Positions 1-13,300 of a stretch of 30,000 bases of DNA are shown piece after piece. This DNA comes from Glandiceps talaboti (taxonomy: Eukaryota > Hemichordata > Enteropneusta > Spengelidae): assembly GCF_964340395.1 (NCBI RefSeq), contig NC_135565.1, positions 1,952,501 through 1,982,500 of the forward strand, read 5' to 3'. The notes under the pieces were generated by a model. The model saw nothing but the letters and a program-made list of their open reading frames with translations. It was not told the origin of the DNA and ran no database searches. Positions within the stretch are counted from its first letter, which is position 1; each line of letters opens with the position of its first letter. The translations under genes were made by a program, and so were the position numbers.

Positions 1-1219
1 ATTGTCATAGTACATTGTACCTATACTTACATTCATCATTATTGTCATAGTACATTGTACCTATACTTACATTCATCATTATTGTCATAGTACATTGTAC
101 CTATACTTACATTCATCATTATTGTCATAGTACATTGTACCTATACTTACATTCATCATTATTGTCATAGTACATTGTACCTATACTTACATTCATCATT
201 ATTGTCATAGTACATTGTACCTATACTTGCATTCATCATTATTGTCATAGTACATTGTACCTATACTTACATTCATCATTATTGTCATAGTACATTGTAC
301 CTATACTTACATTCATCATTATTGTCATAGTACATTGTACCTATACTTGCATTCATCATTATTGTCATAGTACATTGTACCTATACTTGCATTCATCATT
401 ATTGTCATAGTACATTGTACCTATACTTACATTCATCATTATTGTCATAGTACATTGTACCTATACTTGCATTCATCATTATTGTCATGGTACATTGTAC
501 CTATACTTACATTCATCATTATTGTCATGGTACATTGTACCTATACTTACATTTATTTATTATTGTCATAGTACATTGTACCTATACTTACATTTATTTA
601 TTATTGTCATAGTACATTGTACCTATACTTGCATTCATCATTATTGTCATAGTACATTGTACCTATACTTGCATTCATCATTATTGTCATGGTACATTGT
701 ACCTATACTTACATTTATTTATTATTGTCATAGTACATTGTACCTATACTTACATTTATTTATTATTGTCATAGTACATTGTACCTATACATTTGTACTT
801 GCATTCATCATTATTGTCATAGTACATTGTACCTATACTTACATTCATCATTATTGTCATGGTACATTGTACCTATACTTACATTCATCATTATTGTCAT
901 AGTACATTGTACCTATACTTGCATTCATCATTATTGTCATAGTACATTGTACCTATACTTACATTCATCATTATTGTCATAGTACATTGTACCTATTACT
1001 TACATTCATCATTATTGTCATAGTACATTGTACCTATTACTTACATTCATCATTATTGTCATAGTACATTGTACCTATACTTACATTTATCATTATTGTC
1101 ATAGTACATTGTACCTATACTTACATTCATTATTGTCATAGTACATTGTACCTATACTTACATTCATCATTATTGTCATAGTACATTGTACCTATTACTT
1201 ACATTCATCATTATTGTCA
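1..1219 (+). repeat. 40-bp minisatellite array, about 30 copies
   Basis: The unit begins attgtcatagtacattgtac and is 40 bp, repeated from the window edge to the exon 1 acceptor. Early copies are almost identical; later ones (541 onward) have 41-bp variants with catttattta. Each unit has the odd-length palindrome gtacattgtac. The array runs past the left edge. The short frames through it are not genes. Confidence 0.95.
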
Positions 1220-1220
1220 G

Positions 1221-1328
1221 GATGATCCAAATCTTGTCCTGTATCCTGAAGTCTCTGTGGAAGAGAAAAAGAAGTGGAATGACAAGGACTTATGGCCACA
1301 TCATGGTCAAACATGGATTATTAATAAA
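1221..1328 (+). CDS. DCDC1: DCDC1 exon 1 of window (ricin-like QxW segment)
   Basis: The acceptor is ttattgtcag and the donor is AAA|gtaagt. The 108-base exon encodes 36 residues from DDPNLVLYPEV to GQTWIINK, phase 0 at both ends. LVLYPEV resembles the strand before a trefoil hairpin, and GQTW is a QxW motif as in ricin B-type lectin repeats. The exon continues into SGVIYCK of the next exon, which completes the usual 'QxWxI..G.I' pattern. It is probably not the first exon of the gene, since it has no start codon and follows a good acceptor. The acceptor lies on the last copy of the 40-bp array. Confidence 0.8.
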
Positions 1329-4300
1329 GTAAGTGATATTATGGAAATATTTCTTTTAGTATTAATTGTTGTAGTAGGCTAAACTACATCTATGTGAGCT
1401 CCCTCTTGTGGTATACACTAATATATTTCCACTATTGGGCTTAGTGACCAGTAATTCCTTTTGTTGATGCACAGAACATTGTAATACCCTATAACAGCAC
1501 AGAACACTGTAATACCCTATAACAACACAGAACACTGTAATGCCCTATAACAGCACAGAACACTGTAATGCCCTATAACAACACAGAATACTGTAATACC
1601 CTATAACAACACAGAACACTGTAATGCCCTATAACAGCACAGAACACTGTAATACCCTATAACAACACAGAACACTGTAATACCCTATAACAACACAGAA
1701 CACTGTAATGCCCTATAACAGCACAGAACACTGTAATGCCCTATAACAACACAGAACACTGTAATGCCCTATAACAACACAGAATACTGTAATACCCTAT
1801 AACAACACAGAACACTGTAATACCCTATAACAACACAGAATACTGTAATACCCTATAACAGCACAGAACACTGTAATGCCCTATAACAACACAGAACACT
1901 GTAATGCCCTATAACAACACAGAACACTGTAATGCCCTATAACAACACAGAACACTGTAATGCCCTATAACAACACAGAACACTGTAACGCCCTATAACA
2001 GCACAGAACACTGTAATGCCCTATAACAACACATTACACTGTAATACCCTATAACAACACAGACCACTGTAATGCCCTATAACAACACAGAATACTGTAA
2101 TACCCTATAACAACACAGAACACTGTAATGCCATATAACAGCACAGAACACTGTAATGCCCTATAACAACACAGAACACTGTAATGCCCTATAACAACAC
2201 AGAACACTGTAATGCCCTATAACAACACAGAACACTGTAATACCCTATAACAACACAGAACACTGTAATGCCCTATAACAACACAGAATACTGTAATACC
2301 CTATAACAGCACAGAACACTGTAATGCCCTATAACAACACAGAACACTGTAATACCCTATAACAACACAGAACACTGTAATGCCCTATAACAGCACAGAA
2401 CACTGTAATGCCCTATAACAGCACAGAAAACTGTAATGCCCTATAACAACACAGAACACTGTAATACCCTATAACAGCACAGAACACTGTAATGCCCTAT
2501 AACAACACAGAACACTGTAATGCCCTATAACAACACAGAACACTGTAATGCCCTATAACAACACAGAACACTGTAATACCCTATAACAACACAGAATACT
2601 GTAATACCCTATAACAACACAGAACACTGTAATGCCCTATAACAGCACAGAACACTGTAATACCCTATAACAACACAGAACACTGTAATGCCCTATAACA
2701 ACACAGAATACTGTAATACCCTATAACAACACAGAACACTGTAATGCCCTATAACAACACAGAACACTGTAATACCCTATAACAACACAGAACACTGTAA
2801 TGCCCTATAACAACACAGAACACTGTAATGCCCTATAACAACACAGAACACTGTAATGCCCTATAACAACACAGAACACTGTAATGCCCTATAACAACAC
2901 AGAACACTGTAATGCCCTATAACAACACAGAACACTGTAATGCCCTATAACAACACAGAACACTGTAATCCCCTATAACAACACAGAACACTGTAATGCC
3001 CTATAACAACACAGAACACTGTAATGCCCTATAACAGCACAGAACACTGTAATACCCTATGACAACACAGAACACTGTAATGCCCTATAACAGCACAGAA
3101 CACTGTAATGCCCTATAACAGCACAGAACACTGTAATGCCCTATAACAGCACAGTACATTGTAATGATTATTAACAGAGCTGACAGAACAGAAACAAATA
3201 TTTTGGAATAATAATGTGCAACTGTTATAATTGTTATTTGCAGTCTGGTGTTATTTACTGTAAGGCATTTCCCAGTTTGGCACTGACAGCCACTGAATAC
3301 AAAATAAGTACACCATTACCGGACAAAACAGAAATCACTGGATTTAGTGTCAGCATGCAGAAAAAGTAAGTGTATTTACTTTCCTCATAAATTTATTGAT
3401 TTTAAAAGTAAATTATCAGATTGATATAAATACCTCTTTAAGTTTATGATAAAATTATATCCATACAGAGAACAGAGCTCTGACTTTGTAGGGGGTTACT
3501 TTAGCTCTGGCTTTGTAGGGGGTTTAGGGCCTTTAAATGCCATGATTTAGATTACTAAGGTATTGATCTCACTGCCTTACTAGGTAGAATATTTCCTGAT
3601 AATATACTTATCCATAGAACACATTAGATTAGTGGTGTGAGTGAACAATCTGGACAGAATCAGTCACTAAGATTTATTACCATATTTAACCTGTATTTGT
3701 ATTATTCTGATACCGATACTTATCATTTTATCTTCTTTGTTGTAGAATGGTGGGTAATCCAGCCCAAGAATGGGGATTTAGTCCAGAAGGTTTCATCTAT
3801 TCATTGGTAAGATATTGAGATGTCCTTGCCTTTAAATGGCATGATTTAGATAACTAAGGTATTGATATTATTGGCTTTGAATGGCATGATTTAGATGACT
3901 AAGGTATTGATAATATTGGCTTTAAATGGCATGATTTAGATGACTAAAGGTATTGATATTATTGGCTTTAAATGGCATGATTTAGATAACTAAGGTATTG
4001 ATATTATTGGCTTTGAATGGCATGATTTAGATGACCAAGGTATTGATATTATTGGCTTTGAATGGCATGATTTAGATGACCAAGGTATTGATATTATTGG
4101 CTTTGAATGGCATGATTTAGATGACCAAGGTATTGATATTATTGGCTTTGAATGGCATGATTTAGATGACCAAGGTATTGATATTATTGGCTTTGAATGG
4201 CATGATTTAGATGACCAAGGTATTGATATTATTGGCTTTGAATGGCATGATTTAGATGACTAAGGTATTGATATTATTGGCTTTGAATGGCATGATTTAG

Positions 4301-7300
4301 ATGACTAAGGTATTGATATTATTGGCTTTGAATGGCATGATTTAGATAACTAAGGTATTGATATTATTGGCTTTGAATGGCATGATTTAGGTAATAAGGC
4401 TTTGATAATATTGGCTTTAAATGGCATGATTTATGTAACTAAGGTATTGAAATTATTGGCTTTGAATGGAATGATTTAGGTAACTAAGTTTAAGATTTCA
4501 GGTTGCATTTGATTGTCATTAGTGAAATGAACACAACAATTATTAAATGAGTGACATAATATCTAGAATCAGTGAAAACAAGAGAGCTTAGTAAATACCC
4601 TCTGATGAACAGATTTCTTCCAATTGCAGTTTTAGTAAATTTATACATTTTAACAATAATAATATTGTGTGTTTGATGTGCAGGCACAGCCCAGTTTGGT
4701 ACTTACATTTATTGGAGACACATCTGGAGAGACAGACCCAGTCATTGTAGGTGATAGTAACAGAAACTATCCTGGTCAAAGGTGTTACATTGCTATTGTG
4801 GAGAAGTTCCCTGCCAAACATTCACAAGCCAAAAGACAAAGGTTTGTTAATAGACACATTTAGTTTTCAATTAAGAAAGACGACCTATTGTGGTGCACAT
4901 GAGTAAGATGATTATAAAAGTAGAGGGCTGTCTCTATATATATTATATGGGGGGGGGGGGGCTGTCTCTATATATATTATATAGGGGGCTGTCTCTATAT
5001 ATTATATAGGGGGCTGTCTCTATATATTATATAGGGGGCTGTCTCTATATATATTATATAGGGGGGGGGCTGTCTCTATATATTATATAGGGGGCTGTCT
5101 CTATATATTATATAGGGGGCTGTCTCTATATATATTATATAGGGGGGGGCTGTCTCTATATATATTATATAGGGGGCTGTCTCTATATATTATATAGGGG
5201 GCTGTCTCTATATATTATATAGGGGGCTGTCTCTATATATATTACATAGGGGGGGGGGCTGTCTATATATATTATATAGGGGGCTGTCTCTATATATTAT
5301 ATAGGGGGCTGTCTCTATATATTATATAGGGGGGGCTGTCTATACATATTATATAGGGGGCTGTCTATATATTATATAGGGGGCTGTCTCTATATATATT
5401 ACATAGGGAGGGGGGCTGTCTATATATATTATATAGGGGGCTGTCTCTATATATATTATATAGGGGGCTGTCTCTATATATTATATAGGGGGCTGTCTCT
5501 ATATATTATATAGGGGGGGGCTGTCTATACATATTATATAGGGGGCTGTCTCTATATATTATATAGGGGGCTGTCTCTATATATTATATAGGGGGGCTGT
5601 CTCTATATATTATATAGGGGGCTGTCTCTATATATATTATATAGTGGGCTGTCTCTATATATTATATAGTGGGCTGTCTCTATATATTATATAGGGGGGG
5701 GGGGCTGTCTCTATATATTATATAGGGGGGGGGGCTGTCTCTATATATTATATAGGGGGCTGTCTCTATATATTATATAGGGGGCTGTCTCTATATATTA
5801 TATAGGGGGGCTGTCTCTATATATATTATATAGGGGGCTGTCTATATATATTATATAGGGGGCTGTCTCTATATATATTATATAGGGGGCTGTCTATATA
5901 TATTATATAGGGGGGGGGCTGTCTTTATATATATTATATATGGGGCTGTCTCTCTATATATATTATATTGGGGGCTGTCTCTATATATTATATAGGGGGG
6001 CTGTCTCTATATATTATATAGGGGGCTGTCTCTATATATTATATAGGGGGGGGGGGCTGTCTCTATATATTATATAGGGGGGGCTGTCTCTATATATTAT
6101 ATAGGGGGGGGGGGGCTGTCTATATATTATATAGGGGGCTGTCTCTATATATATTATATAGAACCCAATAAAATAAAAGAATGACTTACAAACTCCCAGT
6201 GAAATCACACACACACTTTCGTTATCATAGCTGAGCTGTTACACAGACACTGACAATATCATAGGTGGGCTATTACACAGACACTGACATTGTCTATTGT
6301 ATTGTCATAGGTGGGCTATTACACAGACACTGACATTGTCTATTGTATTATCATAGGTGGGCTATTACACAGACACTGACATTGTCTATTGTATTGTCAT
6401 AGGTGGGCTATTACACAGACACTGACATTGTCTATTGTATTATCATAGGTGGGCTATTACACAGACACTGACATTGTCTATTGTATTGTCATAGGTGGGC
6501 TATTACACAGACACTGACACTGTCTATTGTATTATCATAGGTGGGCTATTACACAGACACTGACATTGTCTATTGTATTGTCATAGGTGGGCTATTAAAC
6601 AGGAAACAACTAGTAACATGGGTCAATGGAAACATTCCAAGGTAGATAATCCTGTGTGGAATAAACTAGCCTATTCCTGGCCAGTCACTGAAGATGGTAC
6701 TTGGAATGAGGTGAGATTCAATAATATCTGTATTATGAAATTGATATATAGATAATCTAGATTATAAGATATGTATGTAGATAATCTAGATTATGAGATG
6801 TGTATGTAGATAATCTAGATTATGAGATGTGTATGTAGATAATGTGGATGATGAGATATGTATGTAGATAATCTGGATTATAAGATGTGTATGTAGATAA
6901 TCTGGATTATAAGATATGTAACTATGTAGATAATCTAGATTATAAGATATGTATGTAGATAATCTAGATTATGAGATGTGTATGTAGATAATCTAGATTA
7001 TGAGATGTGTATGTAGATAATGTGGATGATGAGATATGTATGTAGATAATCTGGATTATAAGATATGTATGTAGATAATCTAGATTATAAGATGTGTATG
7101 TAGATAATCTAGATTATGAGATGTGTATGTAGATAATGTGGATGATGAGATATGTATGTAGATAATGTGGATTATAAGATATGTATGTAGATAATCTAGA
7201 TTCTAAGATATGTATGTAGATAATCTAGAATATGAGATGTGTATGTAGATAATCTAGATTATAAGATATGTATGTAGATAATGTGGATTTGAGATATGTA

Positions 7301-10300
7301 TGTAGATAATCTGGATTTGAGATATGTATGTAGATAATCTAGATTATAAGATATGTATGTAGATAATGTGGATTTGAGATATGTATGTAGATAATGTGGA
7401 TTATAAGATATGTATGTAGATAATCTAGAATATGAGATGTGTATGTAGATAATGTGGATTTGAGATATGTATGTAGATAATCTAGATTATAAGATATGTA
7501 TGTAGATAATCTAGATTATGAGATATGTATGTAGATAATGTGGATTATAAGATATGTATGTAGATAATCTAGATTATAAGATATGTATGTAGATAATCTA
7601 GAATATGAGATGTGTATGTAGATAATCTGGATTTCAGATATGTATGTAGATAATCTAGATTATAAGATATGTATGTAGATAATCTAGATTATGAGATATG
7701 TATGTAGATAATGTGGATTTGAGATATGTATGTAGATAATCTAGATTATAAGATATGTATGTAGATAATCTAGATTATAAGATGTGTATGTAGATAATGT
7801 GGATTTGAGATATGTATGTAGATAATCTAGATTATAAGATATGTATGTAGATAATCTAGATTATAAGATGTGTATGTAGATAATGTGGATTTGAGATATG
7901 TATGTAGATAATCTAGATTATAAGATATGTATGTAGATAATCTAGAATATGAGATGTGTATGTAGATAATGTGGATTTCAGATATGTATGTAGATAATCT
8001 AGATTATAAGATATGTATGTAGATAATCTAGATTATGAGATATGTATGTAGATAATGTGGATTTGAGATATGTATGTAGATAATGTGGATTTGAGATATG
8101 TATGTAGATAATCTGGATTTGAGATATGTATGTAGATAATCTGGATTTGAGATATGTATGTAGATAATCTGGATTTGATATATGTATGTAGATAATCTGG
8201 ATTTGAGATATGTATGTAGATAATCTGGATTATAAGATATGTATGTAGATAATCTGGATTTGACACATGTATGTTGATAATCCGTCTGTGCATCTTTGTG
8301 TCATATACGCCATTCCTCAGACATGCAATGTCAAATTTCTTTAAAACCTGGTACAAAGGTGAAATGTCATATGTGACATTAAATACATGTACATAACTCA
8401 AAAACTGTAATATACAGAGGCTCAATTCAAGTGTCTACCCACAGAAACTAATTCTATTCCAAGTGTCTACCGTCATATGACATTGACATTAATAGATAGA
8501 GATTCTATTCCAAGTGTCTACCGTCATGTGACATTGACATTAATAGATAGAGATTCTATTCCAAGTGTCTACAATCATATGACATTGACATTAATAGATA
8601 GAGATTCTATTCCAAGTGTCTACCGTCATATGACATTGACATTAATAGATAGAGATTCTATTCCAAGTGTCTACCGTCATATGACATTGACATTAATACA
8701 TAGAGATTCTATTCCAAGTGTCTACCTTCATATGACATTGACATTAATAGATAGAGATTCTATTCCAAGTGTCTACTGTCATGTGACATTGACATTAATA
8801 GATAGAGATTCTATTCCAAGTGTCTACCGTCATATGACATTGACATTAATAGATAGAGATTCTATTCCAAGTGTCTACCATCATATGACATTGACATTAA
8901 TAGATAGAGATTCTATTCCAAGTGTCTACCGTCATATGACATTGACATTAATAGATAGAGATTCTATTCCAAGTGTCTACCGTCATATGACATTGACATT
9001 AATAGATAGAGATTCTATTCCAAGTGTCTACCGTCATATGACATTGACATTAATAGATAGAGATTCTATTCCAAGTGTCTACCGTCATATGACATTGACA
9101 TTAATAGATAGAGATTCTATTCCAAGTGTCTACCGTCATATGACATTGACATTAATAGATAGAGATTCTATTCCAAGTGTCTACTGTCATATGACATTGA
9201 CATTAATACATAGAGATTCTATTCCAAGTGTCTACCTTCATATGACATTGACATTAATAGATAGAGATTCTATTCCAAGTGTCTACCGTCATATGACATT
9301 GACATTAATAGATAGAGATTCTATTCCAAGTGTCTACCATCATATGACATTGACATTAATACATAGAGATTCTATTCCAAGTGTCTACCATCATATGACA
9401 TTGACATTAATAGATAGAGATTCTATTCCAAGTGTCTACCGTCATATGACATTGACATTAATACATAGAGATTCTATTCCAAGTGTCTACCGTCATATGA
9501 CATTGACATTAATAGATAGAGATTCTATTCCAAGTGTCTACAATCATATGACATTGACATTAATAGATAGAGATTCTATTCCAAGTGTCTACCTTCATTT
9601 GACATTGACCTTTAGCATCATACTTTGATATTCAGGGTTAATTATCAAAATCCAGCCATCTTGAATTGTAGTATCAATTTTGTACTGTGTACCAATTTAA
9701 CCATTCAGTCACATAGAAGTAAATTGTATTTTAGGGGTGTGTCCTCTACAAAGACTTGTTATAATTATCTATTTTGAGGATACAGCATTGATTCACAAAT
9801 TATTGAGCATCTTTGTCTATGTATTTGTCTAGGATTTTGATTGGCCAATGGAAGGGTACTTCATAGCCCGTGCACCACCCCTCAAGAAAGCAGGACCTAA
9901 AAATGCCCCAAATGGAGGTATGTATGTTTTGACATATCGGAATGGTATGTCTTCTACAAAACATCAATTTCAGAGACTTTTGTTTTGATAATGGAAAAAT
10001 ATAGGTTACTGATTGAGTTGCTATGTGAGATATTAGGACTAAGATAATACTATGTGAGATATTAGAACTAAGATAATGCTATGTGAGATATTAGAACTGA
10101 GATATTGCTATGTGAGATATTAGAACTAAGATATTGCTATGTGAGATATTAGAACTAAGATAATGCTATGTGAGATATTAGGACTGAGATAATGCTATGT
10201 GAGATATTAGAACTAAGATAATGCTATGTGAGATATTAGGACTAAGATATTGCTATGTGAGATATTAGAACTAAGATAATGCTATGTGAGATATTAGGAC

Positions 10301-13300
10301 TAAGATATTGCTATGTGAGATATTAGAACTAAGATAATGGTATGTGAGATATTAGGACTGAGATAATGCTATGTGAGATATTAGGACTGAGATAATGCTG
10401 TCTGAGATATTAGGACTAAGATAATGCTATGTGAGATATTAGAACTAAGATAATGCTATGTGAGATATTAGGACTGAGATAATGCTATGTGAGATATTAG
10501 GACTGAGATAATGCTATGTGAGATATTAGAACTAAGATATTGCTATGTGAGATATTAGGACTAAGATAATGCTATGTGAGATATTAGGACTAAGATAATG
10601 CTATGTGAGATATTAGGACTAAGATATTGCTATGTGAGATATTAGGACTGAGATAATGCTATGTGAGATATTAGGACTGAGATAATGCTATGTGAGATAT
10701 TAGGACTGAGATAATACTATGTGAGATATTAGAACTAAGATATTGCTATGTGAGATATTAGGACTGAGATAATACTATGTGAGATATTAGAACTAAGATA
10801 ATGCTATGTGAGATATTAGGACTAAGATATTGCTATGTGAGATATTAGAACTAAGATAATGCTATGTGAGATATTAGGACTAAGATATTGCTATGTGAGA
10901 TATTAGGACTGAGATAATGCTATGTGAGATATTAGGACTAAGATAATGCTATGTGAGATATTAGGACTAAGATATTGCTATGTGAGATATTAGGACTGAG
11001 ATAATGCTATGTGAGATATTAGGACTGAGATATTGCTATGTGAGATATTAGAACTAAGATAATGCTATGTGAGATATTAGAACTAAGATAATGCTATGTG
11101 AGATATTAGGACTAAGATATTGCTATGTGAGATATTAGAACTAAGATAATGCTATGTGAGATATTAGAACTAAGATAATGCTGTGTGAAATATTAGGACT
11201 AAGATATTGCTATATGAGATATTAGGACTAAGATAATGCTATGTGAGATATTAGAACTAAGATAATACTATGTGAGATATTAGAACTAAGATAATGCTGT
11301 GTGAAATATTAGGACTAAGATAATGCTGTGTGAGATATTAGAACTAAGATAATGCTGTGTGAAATATTAGGACTAAGATATTGCTGTGTGAAATATTAGG
11401 ACTAAGATATTGCTATGTGAGATATTAGGACTGAGATAATGCTATGTGAGATATTAGGACTGAGATAATGCTGTGTGAAATATTAGGACTAAGATATTGC
11501 TATGTGAGATATTAGGACTGAGATAATGCTGTGTGAAATATTAGGACTAAGATAATGCTATGTGAGATATTAGAACTAAGATAATGCTGTGTGAAATATT
11601 AGGACTAAGATATTGCTGTGTGAAATATTAGGACTAAGATATTGCTATGTGAGATATTAGAACTAAGATAATGCTATGTGAGATATTAGGACTGAGATAA
11701 TGCTATGTGAGATATTAGGACTAAGATATTGCTATGTGAGATATTAGGACTGAGATAATGCTGTGTGAAATATTAGGACTAAGATATTGCTATGTGAGAT
11801 ATTAGGACTGAGATAATGCTGTGTGAAATATTAGGACTAAGATAATGCTATGTGAGATATTAGAACTAAGATAATGCTGTGTGAAATATTAGGACTAAGA
11901 TATTGCTGTGTGAAATATTAGGACTAAGATATTGCTATGTGAGATATTAGGACTGAGATATTGCTATGTGAGATATTAGGACTAAGATAATGCTATGTGA
12001 GATATTAGGACTGAGATAATGCTATGTGAGATATTAGGACTAAGATATTGCTATGTGAGATATTAGAACTAAGATAATGCTATGTGAGATATTAGGACTG
12101 AGATATTGCTATGTGAGATATTAGAACTAAGATAATGCTATGTGAGATATTAGAACTAAGATAATGCTGTGTGAAATATTAGGACTAAGATATTGCTATT
12201 TGAGATATTAGGACTAAGATAATGCTATGTGAGATATTAGAACTAAGATAATACTATGTGAGATATTAGAACTAAGATAATGCTGTGTGAAATATTAGGA
12301 CTAAGATAATGCTGTGTGAGATATTAGAACTAAGATAATGCTGTGTGAAATATTAGGACTAAGATATTGCTGTGTGAAATATTAGGACTAAGATATTGCT
12401 ATGTGAGATATTAGGACTGAGATAATGCTGTGTGAAATATTAGGACTAAGATATTGCTATGTGAGATATTAGGACTGAGATAATGCTGTGTGAAATATTA
12501 GGACTAAGATAATGCTATGTGAGATATTAGAACTAAGATAATGCTGTGTGAAATATTAGGACTAAGATATTGCTGTGTGAAATATTAGGACTAAGATATT
12601 GCTATGTGAGATATTAGAACTAAGATAATGCTATGTGAGATATTAGGACTGAGATAATGCTATGTGAGATATTAGGACTAAGATATTGCTATGTGAGATA
12701 TTAGGACTGAGATAATGCTGTGTGAAATATTAGGACTAAGATATTGCTATGTGAGATATTAGGACTGAGATAATGCTGTGTGAAATATTAGGACTAAGAT
12801 AATGCTATGTGAGATATTAGAACTAAGATAATGCTGTGTGAAATATTAGGACTAAGATATTGCTGTGTGAAATATTAGGACTAAGATATTGCTATGTGAG
12901 ATATTAGGACTGAGATATTGCTATGTGAGATATTAGGACTAAGATAATGCTATGTGAGATATTAGGACTGAGATATTGCTGTGTGAGATATTAGAACTAA
13001 GATAATGCTATGTGAGATATTAGAACTAAGATAATGCTGTGTGAGATATTAGGACTAAGATATTGCTGTGTGAGATATTAGAACTAAGATAATGCTATGT
13101 GAGATATTAGAACTAAGATAATGCTGTGTGAGATATTAGGACTAAGATATTGCTGTGTGAGATATTAGGACTAAGATAATGCTGTGTGAGATATTAGGAC
13201 TAAGATATTGCTGTGTGAGATATTAGGACTAAGATATTGCTATGTGAGATATTAGAACTAAGATAATGCTATGTGAGATATTAGGACTAAGATAATGCTG

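Noticed and set aside
1-3160. CRISPR-like regular repeats
   Set aside because: Units are directly head-to-tail with no unique spacers and the setting is an animal gene, so these are minisatellites.
4490-4863. Short frames on both strands around exon 4
   Set aside because: The + strand one is exon 4 itself with intron added at both ends; the minus ones are shadows.
8477-9628. 383-residue open frame of 17-residue repeats
   Set aside because: The 51-bp tandem unit is a multiple of three, it lies between two exons that join in phase without it, and unit differences mostly change residues.
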